From the NCBI GenBank assembly GCA_036489765.1, contig DASXFE010000061.1, positions 1 to 64,000 of the forward strand: 64,000 bases of DNA. Reading direction: 5' to 3'. Shown piece after piece: positions 17,488 through 25,413 of the stretch. The position numbers were made by a program, and so were the translations under genes. Each line of letters opens with the position of its first letter. Positions within the stretch are counted from its first letter, which is position 1. The notes below the pieces were generated by a model that saw nothing but the letters and a program-made list of their open reading frames with translations, did no database searches and was not told the DNA's origin. Source of the DNA: DATARH01 sp036489765. GTDB lineage: Bacteria > Pseudomonadota > Alphaproteobacteria > ATCC43930 > CGMCC-115725.

Positions 17488-17923
17488 CCTCGCCGGGCTT
17501 TCCGGCCGGCGGCGCGCCTTGCTGATCGAGGCGGCCCTCTGGTTGCTGCTGGCACGGGCGCTACTTCTCGTCGTTCCGTTTCGGTCGCTGGCACGCCGGT
17601 TCGGCACCTTTGTCGCTCCCTCCGATCTGCGCACCGGGGTGGGGCACTCGGATGGCGGTGCCGGGGATGCGGCGGTGGCGCGGGAGATCGGATGGGCCGT
17701 GACGACGGCCGCCCGGCACGTGCCGTTCCAGGCGGTCTGCCTGCCGCAGGCGATGGCCGCGCGAATGATGCTCAAGCGACGCGGCGTGCCGAGCGTCATT
17801 CATTTCGGCGCGGCCAAGGGCGGGGATTCGCTCGATACCCACGCCTGGCTCGACGCCGCCGGGGTCGAGGTCACCGGCTTTCCGGTCGGCGGGCAATTCG
17901 CCGAAATCGGCTGCTTCGTTTAG
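17450..17923 (+). CDS. lasso peptide biosynthesis B2-type cysteine protease
   Basis: A 157-residue transglutaminase-like protease that would remove the leader peptide. The catalytic cysteine is C97 in VCLPQAMAARMMLKRRG, and the catalytic histidine is H131 in DTHAWLD, the classic order and spacing of B2 proteins. An N-terminal hydrophobic segment (residues 24-43) is typical of the family. Length matches stand-alone B2 proteins such as those split from B1. The start at 17450 overlaps the PqqD-like gene by 38 bases; a later start is possible. Confidence 0.9.
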   Translation: MAPSSWIWRRSRSLAGLSGRRRALLIEAALWLLLARALLLVVPFRSLARRFGTFVAPSDLRTGVGHSDGGAGDAAVAREIGWAVTTAARHVPFQAVCLPQAMAARMMLKRRGVPSVIHFGAAKGGDSLDTHAWLDAAGVEVTGFPVGGQFAEIGCFV

Positions 17924-17938
17924 GGCGGGTTTCAGCCA

Positions 17939-19033
17939 ATGGCGGAACTCAAGGATAAAATAGCGGCTTTGGAACCGCACGTTCTGAGCAATCCCGCCGC
18001 GATGCTGACGCTCGCGCGCATGTTGAAGGATGATGGGCAGGAGAAAAGAGCGCTGGTCCTGTGCCGCTCGGCCTTGTCGCTCGCGCCGCACGATGCGTTG
18101 CTAGCCGCCAGGGCGAAGCGCTTGATCGGTGGAATGGTGCCGGGCTGGCATTTTACCATCGTGAATGATGAAGCCCGCAACGCCGCGTACGACGCGGCCC
18201 TGCGCCGAGCGGTGATGCCGGAATCTCGCGTTCTCGAAATCGGAACCGGTACTGGCCTTCTCGCCATGATGGCCGCGCGTGCCGGTCCCGCCGAAGTGAT
18301 CGCCTGCGAGATGACACCCGCAATCGCGGAGAAGGCGGTCGAGATCGTGGCGCTGAACGGGTATGCCGACCGCGTTCGCGTTGTCGAAAAGCATTCCGAT
18401 GACCTTGATGTCGAAGCCGACATGGGAGGCCGTGCCGACATCCTGGTGTCGGAGATCGTCAGCAACAATCTTTTGGGCGAGCGCGTGCTGCCCGCGCATG
18501 AACGCGCCGTCCGCGATCTGCTCAAACCGGGAGCGCGCGTCATTCCGTCGTGCGGCACGGTGCGCGTGGCCCTGGCCCACGATTCTCACACAGGCCCAGA
18601 TCTGACAAACGTGGCAGGCTTTGACCTCTCACCCTTCAATGCGCTGGCGCGCCCCGTGCGCCAGATCGGCGTCGGCCATGAGCGGCTCTCATTGCGCAGC
18701 GAACCGGCTGATCTATTCGTCTTCGATTTAGCCGGCGCGCAATTTTGCGCGCCGTCTCAGACCTTGGTGGTCTGCCGCTCGACCGGTGGTCGTGTGAACG
18801 GGATCGCGCAGTGGATCGCGCTTGAGTTGGATGCGGTCACGCATTACGAAAACCGCCCTGCGTTGGGCGCAACCTCCTGCTGGGCCGCGCTGTTTTATCC
18901 TTTCGCCCAAGCCTGGGATACGGTTCCGGGGGAGGAGTTCCGCGTGTGCGGGGCACACGACCGGGAAAGCCTTATGATCTGGGGCGAGGCACGCCGCAGT
19001 TCTCAAAGCGTGCCGTCGCCATGGGGTTATTAG
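17939..19033 (+). CDS. PRMT-like SAM-dependent methyltransferase
   Basis: A 364-residue class I methyltransferase of protein arginine methyltransferase type. Motif I is E100-IGTGTGLLA109, the double-E loop is SEIVSNNLLGE, and NGIAQWIALE resembles the THW-loop region. Residues 1-65 look like TPR-type helices that could bind a protein partner. It lies 15 bases after the B2 gene as the last gene of the plus-strand arm, and its end overlaps the convergent cyclase gene by 4 bases. The candidate core peptide contains no arginine, so either the leader is modified, another residue is used, or the target is a different protein. Confidence 0.85.
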   Translation: MAELKDKIAALEPHVLSNPAAMLTLARMLKDDGQEKRALVLCRSALSLAPHDALLAARAKRLIGGMVPGWHFTIVNDEARNAAYDAALRRAVMPESRVLEIGTGTGLLAMMAARAGPAEVIACEMTPAIAEKAVEIVALNGYADRVRVVEKHSDDLDVEADMGGRADILVSEIVSNNLLGERVLPAHERAVRDLLKPGARVIPSCGTVRVALAHDSHTGPDLTNVAGFDLSPFNALARPVRQIGVGHERLSLRSEPADLFVFDLAGAQFCAPSQTLVVCRSTGGRVNGIAQWIALELDAVTHYENRPALGATSCWAALFYPFAQAWDTVPGEEFRVCGAHDRESLMIWGEARRSSQSVPSPWGY

Positions 19034-20949
19034 GCGTTGCCGTTTTCAGCCCAGCGGATAAAGCGGCTGAAATGCAGAGCGCGGCTCAGCACCAGAAGGT
19101 AGTCGGAAGTCCGCTCCAGCGCCGCGCGCTCGTCGGCCGGCCACTCGCGCACAAGGCGCTTGAGGCGTGGCACGTCGAGCAGACGGCGCGCCAGCGGCGA
19201 CGCTTCAAGATGCTCTACCTCTTCGGCAATATCCTGGCGCCGGGTGTCGAGACGGCGGAACCATGCGCCCCCTTGGGCACCGCGCTTTCGTTCGTGAAGG
19301 ATTTCCGGCGGCAGCCGATCGGCAAAGACGGCGCGGGCGAACGAGCGGGCGACGCCGTCGCGCCGGTATAGCGGCTCGGGAACGGCGAGCGTGAACTCCA
19401 AAAGCCGGCGGTCGGCATGCGGCGAGCGCGCCTCAAAGCCGTACCGCTCGCTCATCGAGGCCAAGTAATCGCGCGCCGGCTGGTTGTTGTCGAAAAGCTG
19501 GAAGGCCCGGTGACGCGCCGCCTCTGTCCCGCTCTTGCGGAACCACGGATCGAAACCGGCCTCCCTCCATTGCCGGGCGAGATCGCGCTCCTTGATAAAG
19601 GCCGGGCTGAGGGCACTGTACCGGGCGACGCCGTTCGGGTCGCGACCGTGGAGGCGGTGCACGAGGCGGCTCACCGCGGCGGGCGCGTTCGGCATCAGGA
19701 TATGCGACATGAGGATGCGCGCCGGGCTCACCCCGTCCTCCGCAGCCATCAGCGGCACCTCCCGCGCGACGGCACGCCAATCCCGCTGGCGCAACGCCGC
19801 CCGCAAGGCGAATTTTCCGTCCCATGTCAGACCGAGGTTGCCGTAGGTCCCGTCGAGGAGCAGTCGGTGCGCGTCGGCCGCGGCCGTATCATGGAGATGA
19901 CTGAACCAGCCAAGGTTCGTCGGATCGAATACGGGCGCGCCCGTCGCCGCGAAATAATGGATGGGGTCCCGTTCGAACGGATGCGGCGTTTCAGGCATCA
20001 ACAACCGAAGGTCGAGCGAAGGGTGCATTCGGCGCAGTGCCACGACCTTGGCGGTTTCGTCCTGATAGCGTGATGGATGAGGGTGGCTCACCGCGCCTTC
20101 GGGTGGGACCAGCGTATAGCAGGTAATCTGCTCGGCCCGGCCGAGTCGAGCCGCCGTGGCAGCGACAGCGCTCGAGTCGAGCCCGCCGCTCGTCGAAACA
20201 GCGATGCGCCGATCGTCTCCGGTTGCGGTGGCAACGGCGCGGTCGAACAGCTCACGCGCCTGCTCGACATAGTCGTCCTCGCGGCGGAACGGTGGCGGCG
20301 CGTCGAATGCGGGTGACCAATAATGCCGCCGGTCGGTCGTGCCGGGCGCGAGCGTTATCAGCGTCCGGCTCGCCACCCGCTCGACGCCGAGATAAACCGT
20401 GCGGTTCGTCGCCCTGAAATTGATCGCCATGAAATTCGCCAGCTCGATCTCGTCGATCTCGCGAGGGACGAATGGAAGCGAGAGCAGAGCCGGCAGATTC
20501 GTAGCGAAGACACAAAAATCGCGGGCGCGGTGGAAGAACAGCGCACGATTGCTCCCCAGGCAGTCGCGCCCGAGGGTCAATTCACGCCGCCCCTCATCCC
20601 AACACGCAAAAGCAAACGCGCCGAGACAGCGCGCGATGCCCGTTTCGCCTTGCCGCGTGACGATCTGCGTCAGCAGTGCCGGGTCGGAAATGTCCTTTAG
20701 TGCCAGGGGTGTAAGGTTCAGCGACGCGCCGAGTTCGTCGCGGTTGTCGAGGCGCGCCAGCGCTGCAGACAGCGAGCGGCCGTTCCGGACGAGCGGCTGC
20801 TGATTCCGGGAGACGAACAGGGCGCTTGCGGTTCGCTGCGGCGGAATGGCCGGGCCGCGTCCAATCGAGACGGATCGGACCATTCGGTCTTCGGTGCCGG
20901 CGTCGATGGGGGAACCGTCAAACCGCACGATGCCCGCGAATGCGGTCAT
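19030..20949 (-). CDS. asparagine-synthetase-like lasso cyclase (C-type)
   Basis: A 639-residue protein with the two-domain asparagine synthetase B layout. The N-terminal glutaminase-like domain begins MTAFAGIVRF, so the nucleophile Cys2 is replaced by Thr and ammonia production from glutamine is not expected. The ATP-pyrophosphatase motif S254-GGLDS259 is intact. This combination is the hallmark of lasso cyclases, which adenylate an Asp/Glu side chain and join it to the core N-terminus. It is co-directional with the upstream methyltransferase (4-base ATGA overlap) and the candidate precursor. Contrast the intact Cys2 enzyme at 43351. Confidence 0.88.
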   Translation of the reverse strand: MTAFAGIVRFDGSPIDAGTEDRMVRSVSIGRGPAIPPQRTASALFVSRNQQPLVRNGRSLSAALARLDNRDELGASLNLTPLALKDISDPALLTQIVTRQGETGIARCLGAFAFACWDEGRRELTLGRDCLGSNRALFFHRARDFCVFATNLPALLSLPFVPREIDEIELANFMAINFRATNRTVYLGVERVASRTLITLAPGTTDRRHYWSPAFDAPPPFRREDDYVEQARELFDRAVATATGDDRRIAVSTSGGLDSSAVAATAARLGRAEQITCYTLVPPEGAVSHPHPSRYQDETAKVVALRRMHPSLDLRLLMPETPHPFERDPIHYFAATGAPVFDPTNLGWFSHLHDTAAADAHRLLLDGTYGNLGLTWDGKFALRAALRQRDWRAVAREVPLMAAEDGVSPARILMSHILMPNAPAAVSRLVHRLHGRDPNGVARYSALSPAFIKERDLARQWREAGFDPWFRKSGTEAARHRAFQLFDNNQPARDYLASMSERYGFEARSPHADRRLLEFTLAVPEPLYRRDGVARSFARAVFADRLPPEILHERKRGAQGGAWFRRLDTRRQDIAEEVEHLEASPLARRLLDVPRLKRLVREWPADERAALERTSDYLLVLSRALHFSRFIRWAENGNA

Positions 20950-21677
20950 CGGCTGCCGGTTTGGGTATGCTTGCGGAAGATTACTTCCCGGTAAGCGGCG
21001 CCGATCAACAGGCGATTGTCCGGGCCGTAAAGCGGGGTCCTCGGCCGAGGACCCGTATGCTCGGTCTGCATGACGACGTCGAAGGATGCCGAGACGGCCA
21101 TGTCGGAAAACCGAAAATTGCTGTTGGCGATGGCGAGGAGTCCGCCCGGTTTCAGAGATCTGGCAAAATCCTCAACCACCCGCTCGACCGCGGCGAATTC
21201 GATCAGATGGTCGCAGCGCGCGGCGCGGCCGTCGCTCAATCCGCCGTGACGCAGCACCGAAAGGCAGAAGATCGCGTCATAGGATTCGTCGAGCAGGCGC
21301 TCCGCCGATCCGGCTATGACAAACCGGACAGCGGCATCGCCACCTCGTTCCGACAGACGCCGACGACACGTTCGGATCCGGTAGGGGTTGATGTCGATCC
21401 CGTCGATCGCCGCCGTCGGGAAATAGCGACGCAACGAAAACACTTCTTCGCCCGTCGAACAGCCAAACGACAACAGCCGCAGGGAGGGGTGATCGACCAG
21501 CTTGTCCCGGACGAACCCGAACAGCGCCGGAAAGCGGTTTTCCGCAGTGTTGCCGCTTACTTGAAACACGCCGAACGGGCGCGGCAGTCGGTTCCACAGC
21601 AACTCGTCACGACCGCGCGGATCGCGAACGGATCGCCAGAGCTTGCTTAGTCTTGCTCGTAGGGGTGCTGCGGGCAT
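20946..21677 (-). CDS. class I SAM-dependent methyltransferase in the RiPP arm
   Basis: A 243-residue methyltransferase counted from ATG 21677 (MPAAPLRARL). The frame is open to 21761, but that start would lie inside the candidate precursor gene. The SAM-binding motif is LLSFGCSTGEEVFSL, of the type also seen in CheR-like enzymes, followed by DGIDINPYRI and AIFCLSVLRHGG. It lies 22 bases after the precursor stop with GCAGGG just upstream, and its stop overlaps the cyclase start. The position between precursor and cyclase suggests it methylates the peptide; the target residue is not known. Confidence 0.85.
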   Translation of the reverse strand: MPAAPLRARLSKLWRSVRDPRGRDELLWNRLPRPFGVFQVSGNTAENRFPALFGFVRDKLVDHPSLRLLSFGCSTGEEVFSLRRYFPTAAIDGIDINPYRIRTCRRRLSERGGDAAVRFVIAGSAERLLDESYDAIFCLSVLRHGGLSDGRAARCDHLIEFAAVERVVEDFARSLKPGGLLAIANSNFRFSDMAVSASFDVVMQTEHTGPRPRTPLYGPDNRLLIGAAYREVIFRKHTQTGSR

Positions 21678-21699
21678 CCCTGCGTCGCCAGCCTCTGCG

Positions 21700-21864
21700 T
21701 CAGGAGCTGGAATATATGCCGTCGATGCCGCCGCAGTTCCCGTGCATCGCGAGGCGGGCATCGGCCACGATCACTTTCGGGGTCTGCCATGGTCGGCGGG
21801 ACGGCGGCGGAGGATTTTTCTGTTCCTCAGGCGCGGGCGAATTTTGGTCAGCTGCGTCGCTCAT
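21700..21864 (-). CDS. candidate lasso-type RiPP precursor peptide, 54 residues
   Basis: A short gene read on the reverse strand: ATG at 21864, TGA at 21702-21700. An in-frame TAG at 21903-21901 and no other start codon between make this ATG the only full-length choice. GGGGGAGG precedes it, with only 2 bases between it and the ATG, which is a short gap. The leader begins MSDAADQNSPAPEEQKN, then a proline run, then RRPWQTPKVIV; W26-x-x-P29-x-V31 resembles the YxxPxL motif bound by RRE proteins. The C-terminal part is H41-GNCGGID48-GIY51-SSS54. D48 could close a ring with H41 (8 residues) or G42 (7 residues). The terminal serine suits the kinase. The usual Thr at -2 is absent. Methyltransferase and cyclase follow directly. 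Confidence 0.65.
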   Translation of the reverse strand: MSDAADQNSPAPEEQKNPPPPSRRPWQTPKVIVADARLAMHGNCGGIDGIYSSS

Positions 21865-22059
21865 TGCCTCCCCCGGGCGAGCCCAAGCGCTACCCGAACT
21901 CTAACGCGCCCGTCCCGCGCGGACAAGCCGTCCTTGCGGCGGCGGCCCAGGCGCGTCCCGATCGCCCGATTCGTCCCCGTAGCGGATCTCGGTTGGCTCG
22001 TCTAGGCTGGGCGCCTGCTGTACGTCGCGGATAGGCGGGGGACGCGCTGGCGTGGGCAC

Positions 22060-23229
22060 TTGAAGATGCAGTGGGAACGCGACCTCAGCTTCGAGCAACT
22101 TCGAGGGGCGGTCGAGCTCGCGCGCGACGGCACACGGCTGAATCCGGCCAAGCCGGGCAATTGGCTGGTTCTGAGCCACGCCCTGGCCAAGCTGGGCCGG
22201 TTCGAGGAGGCGACGGGTTGCCTGCGCGAGGCGGTTGTTCTGTCGCCGGAAGCCTTCGAGCTCCGTCTTAGGCTTGTCGAGATACTGTTCGATCAGGATC
22301 TGTTCGACGAAGCGCTGTCCCATGTCGAGCGGGCATTGGCCCTGTCGCCGGGCGAGGCTCGCGCGCGGCGCTTCCAGTTCGACCTTCTTGCCCTGATGGG
22401 TGCGCACAATCAGCTCGACATCGCGAATCTGTCCACATTTTTGACCGACAGTGCGCATCTGCTGAACCTGGCGTCGAGGTCGCTCGGCGCCGCCGGTACC
22501 TTGGAGTTGTGCGAATCGGTTCTCGCGGAGCGGCCGGGCCATACAAATGCGACCTATCTGAAAGCGCTGTCGCTCGCCCGGCTGGGGGCGGCCGGGGAGG
22601 CGTGCGGCCTCATCTCCACGGCCGACGGATTGATCGAGATCCAGGAGCTGCCCGTACCGCCGGGTTATGCCGACGGCCCCTCGTTCCGCCAGGCGCTATC
22701 CGAGGAGATTCGGAATAACCCGACGCTTGCCGCCGATCAGAAAGGCAAGGCGGCGCGAGACAGTTTGCAAACGCGGTTGCTGCGCCAGCCGGATGCGGTC
22801 GCGGTGGAGGCCCTGCTTCGCCAGATTCGACAGGCCGTCGATGACTATGAAGAGCGTGTCGTCGATGTCGGCGAAGAGCTGCTGTCGCACCGTCCGGAGC
22901 GGGCGCGGGTCGAGCCGTGGGCGATGATCTATGGGGGCGAGGGGCGGCAGACCTCGCACATCCACCCCAACGGCTGGATCACGGGCGTCTACTACGTCGC
23001 CGCGGCGCGCCCCGATGGCGCCAATGCCTATAGCGGACACTTGGTGATGGGGGCGGTCGGAGGGAAGCAGGCTGCCGATCCGCCCTGGGGTGTCCGGGAG
23101 ATCGAGCCGGTGCCGGGGCGCCTCGTCCTGTTTCCTTCTTATGTGCCCCACCTGACGTTGCCGAGCGGCGTGGCGGGCGATCGCGTCAGCATCGCGTTCG
23201 ACATCGTCGACGCGGGCGCACGGGCGTGA
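22060..23229 (+). CDS. TPR-2OG-Fe(II) oxygenase fusion
   Basis: A 389-residue protein from TTG 22060; ATG 22066 is an equally good start. Residues 15-210 form TPR-like helical repeats (for example PGNWLVLSHALAKLGRFEEA). The C-terminal third is a double-stranded beta-helix dioxygenase domain with HIHPNGWITGVYYV near residue 302, FPSYVPHLTLP and RVSIAFDI, supplying the iron ligands and the 2-oxoglutarate-binding arginine. It is divergent from the precursor operon across 195 bases. The propeller-like gene downstream overlaps its stop. Enzymes of this kind hydroxylate proteins or peptides. The substrate is unknown, and the RiPP is one possibility. Confidence 0.82.
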   Translation: MKMQWERDLSFEQLRGAVELARDGTRLNPAKPGNWLVLSHALAKLGRFEEATGCLREAVVLSPEAFELRLRLVEILFDQDLFDEALSHVERALALSPGEARARRFQFDLLALMGAHNQLDIANLSTFLTDSAHLLNLASRSLGAAGTLELCESVLAERPGHTNATYLKALSLARLGAAGEACGLISTADGLIEIQELPVPPGYADGPSFRQALSEEIRNNPTLAADQKGKAARDSLQTRLLRQPDAVAVEALLRQIRQAVDDYEERVVDVGEELLSHRPERARVEPWAMIYGGEGRQTSHIHPNGWITGVYYVAAARPDGANAYSGHLVMGAVGGKQAADPPWGVREIEPVPGRLVLFPSYVPHLTLPSGVAGDRVSIAFDIVDAGARA

Positions 23230-24161
23230 AAAGCGGCGACGGCCCGGACTACATCGTCGCTTCCCGCGAGGGGCTATATGTAGTCGACCACGCGGGTTGG
23301 CGATGCGTGGCCGACGGCTGCTTCTTTGGCGTCACCGTCCTCGGCCCCCACGTCTATTGCTTCAAGACGGTCCCGCGCGAGGTGGCCGCCAACGAGCCGC
23401 GCTCCGGCCAGATTGTCCGCTATCGATGCTTGCCCACGGGTGCTTTTTGGGGGCCGGAGGTCCTGGTGAGGGGCCTCGACCACAATTGTCATCAAATTGA
23501 TTTCTTTGACGGGTCATTCTATGTCGTCGACACGCGGGGGCAGTGCTTGATCGAGCTCGACGACGACTGGCGCTGCGTCAGGATCCACCAGATCCTGCCG
23601 CCGGCGGAGGAGGGCAGCACGGAGTACGCACACCTCAACTCGTTCCTCGGTTGCGGCGACCTGATCTATGTGATGCTGCACAATTTCCGGCGCGGGCTGC
23701 CAAGCGAGATCATCGAGTTTGACCGGCGCTATCGCGTGCGCCGCACGATCACGTTGTCGCGGTCGGCGTGCCACGACGTCGTTCGCCTGGAGGATGGCCG
23801 GCTCCTGTTCTGCGATTCGCACCAGGGACGGCTGTCCTGCGACGACGGGTCGTGGTATCAGATCGACAATCTGCTGACGCGGGGTTTGGCGGTCGGGGCG
23901 GATGAAATCGCGGTCGGCAGCTCGCTGTACGGAAAGCGCCTGGCGCGGGACCTGCTGCCCGGCTTCGTTACGTTTCTCGACCGCTCGTATCGCCGCGTCG
24001 CCCGGGTGCGCCTGCCGGCGGCGCCGACACAAATCCGGAGGCTCGACGGCCTCGATCTCTCGCTGTCCCGGCCGCGGCAATGGGGCCAGCCGGCGGACAC
24101 GGAGGACATCCCGTTCGCAATCGCCGATGCCGTGCTGCCCGAACCCGGCAGGCTCCCCTAA
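23226..24161 (+). CDS. beta-propeller-like protein of unknown function
   Basis: A 311-residue protein starting at GTG 23226, overlapping the oxygenase stop by 4 bases. Sequence shows repeated strand-turn units such as IVASREGLYVVD, FYVVDTRGQCLIELD and LLFCDSHQGRLS, typical of a propeller fold. Conserved His-rich turns (HNCHQIDFF, EYAHLNSF, SACHDVVRL) resemble metal- or ligand-binding positions. No signal peptide is visible. The tight overlap suggests it works with the 2OG oxygenase. I cannot name the family with confidence. Confidence 0.7.
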   Translation: MKSGDGPDYIVASREGLYVVDHAGWRCVADGCFFGVTVLGPHVYCFKTVPREVAANEPRSGQIVRYRCLPTGAFWGPEVLVRGLDHNCHQIDFFDGSFYVVDTRGQCLIELDDDWRCVRIHQILPPAEEGSTEYAHLNSFLGCGDLIYVMLHNFRRGLPSEIIEFDRRYRVRRTITLSRSACHDVVRLEDGRLLFCDSHQGRLSCDDGSWYQIDNLLTRGLAVGADEIAVGSSLYGKRLARDLLPGFVTFLDRSYRRVARVRLPAAPTQIRRLDGLDLSLSRPRQWGQPADTEDIPFAIADAVLPEPGRLP

Positions 24162-24284
24162 TCGTGATCGCGACACAACGTTAAGTTTATGGTAAAGAAC
24201 GCCGCAGAGGCCCTGAACCTGCTTGTTGTGGGTAACCTATAACCATTAGCCTGTCGTGTGACGGGCCATGCGAGGGAGGTGCCG

Positions 24285-24821
24285 GTGTCCCAGCCGTTTG
24301 TCGGCCAAGTCCAGCCGTTCGGTTTTCAGTTTGCTCCGCGCAACTGGGCGTTGTGCAATGGGCAGTTGATAGCGATTACCCAGAACACGACGCTGTTCGC
24401 GCTGCTCGGCACGACTTACGGCGGCAACGGCACGACGACGTTCCAGCTGCCGGATCTGAGGAGCCGCGTGCCGATCCACCAGGGCACGTTTGCCGGCAAC
24501 ACCTACTCGCTCGGCGAGATTGCCGGCACTGAGAACGTGTCGTTGACGCAAGCCAACCTTCCGCAGCATGTCCACTCGTTCTCGGGCACGAGCAACACCG
24601 CCAACGTCGGTACGCTGGCGGCGAACGGCGGCGCGGCCGCGCAGATTTACGACCCGACGGGAACCGCCGGAAACTATTACGCGCCTGATGCCACCACGCA
24701 GGGGCTCAACCCGAGTTCCGTCGTGCCGGCGGGTAATAGCCAGCCGCACAACAACATTCAGCCGTACCTGACGATCAACTGGTGCATCGCGCTCTTCGGG
24801 ATATTTCCCACGCGAAACTAG
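24285..24821 (+). CDS. tail-collar (microcystin-dependent-protein-like) protein 1
   Basis: A 178-residue phage tail-collar domain protein. GTG 24285 is chosen because GGGAGGT lies at 24274-24280 and the protein then begins MSQPFVGQVQPFGF like its paralogues. Hallmarks are FAPRNWALCNGQL, LFALLGTTYGGNGTTTFQLPDL, RVPIHQG and the late QPHNNIQPYLTINWCIALFGIFPTRN region. Family members occur both in phage tails and as stand-alone bacterial genes (MdpB type) of unclear function. It is the first of three tandem paralogues, with no other phage genes nearby. Confidence 0.9.
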   Translation: MSQPFVGQVQPFGFQFAPRNWALCNGQLIAITQNTTLFALLGTTYGGNGTTTFQLPDLRSRVPIHQGTFAGNTYSLGEIAGTENVSLTQANLPQHVHSFSGTSNTANVGTLAANGGAAAQIYDPTGTAGNYYAPDATTQGLNPSSVVPAGNSQPHNNIQPYLTINWCIALFGIFPTRN

Positions 24822-24858
24822 CGGCAAAAGCATCATCCCCCGATGGGAGGAGTCGTCG

Positions 24859-25401
24859 ATGAGTAACGTCTTTCTTGGGCAGATCATGATGTTCGGGGGC
24901 AACTTTGCGCCTCGCGGCTTCGCATTTTGTAATGGCGACACGCTCTCGATCAGCCAGAATTCCGCCTTATTCTCGCTACTGGGTACAAACTACGGCGGCA
25001 ATGGCCAAACGACGTTTCAACTGCCCAACCTGCAATCGCAGGTCCCGATACATCAAGGGACCGGGCTCGGGCTTTCCAACTACGACATCGGGCAGACTGG
25101 CGGATCCGCCAACGTCACCCTGACCACCAATGAGATGGCGTCCCACTCGCACACCCTCAACGCGACGGCGACCAACGCGACGGTGAGCGCGATCGGCAAT
25201 ACGACGCTGCCGGGTCAGCCGACGGTCGGTAATCCGCCGCATTTCTATGCGTCTCAAGGCCAACCTCCGCTCAACGTCTATACCTTCAATCCCGCCGCCT
25301 GCGGTAATGCCGGCGGCAGCACCCCACACCCGAACCTGATGCCGACCCTGTGCATTACGTTCTGCATCGCGCTTCAGGGCATGTTTCCGGCGCGGAATTG
25401 A
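24859..25401 (+). CDS. tail-collar protein 2
   Basis: A 180-residue paralogue of the preceding gene, 37 bases downstream with GGGAGGAG before the ATG. It starts MSNVFLGQIMMFGGNFAPRG, has FCNGDTLSISQNSALFSLLG, FQLPNLQSQVPIHQG and ends FCIALQGMFPARN. The middle, from about residue 90 to 150, is the least conserved part between the copies and is where a receptor- or ligand-binding tip would lie in phage homologues. Not truncated. Confidence 0.9.
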   Translation: MSNVFLGQIMMFGGNFAPRGFAFCNGDTLSISQNSALFSLLGTNYGGNGQTTFQLPNLQSQVPIHQGTGLGLSNYDIGQTGGSANVTLTTNEMASHSHTLNATATNATVSAIGNTTLPGQPTVGNPPHFYASQGQPPLNVYTFNPAACGNAGGSTPHPNLMPTLCITFCIALQGMFPARN

Positions 25402-25413
25402 GGGAGGCCAGCA

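Noticed and set aside
21789..22034. 81-codon forward ORF opposite the candidate precursor
   Set aside because: Arg/Pro-rich with no recognisable feature and no operon partner, whereas the reverse-strand ORF has a leader motif and downstream pathway genes.
21901..22542. 213-codon reverse ORF opposite the TPR-oxygenase
   Set aside because: It is a shadow of the oxygenase gene, and its stop is simply the in-frame TAG before the precursor start.
24188..24241. A 17-residue ORF (MVKNAAEALNLL...) before the tail-collar operon
   Set aside because: No ribosome binding site, and too short to judge; likely chance.
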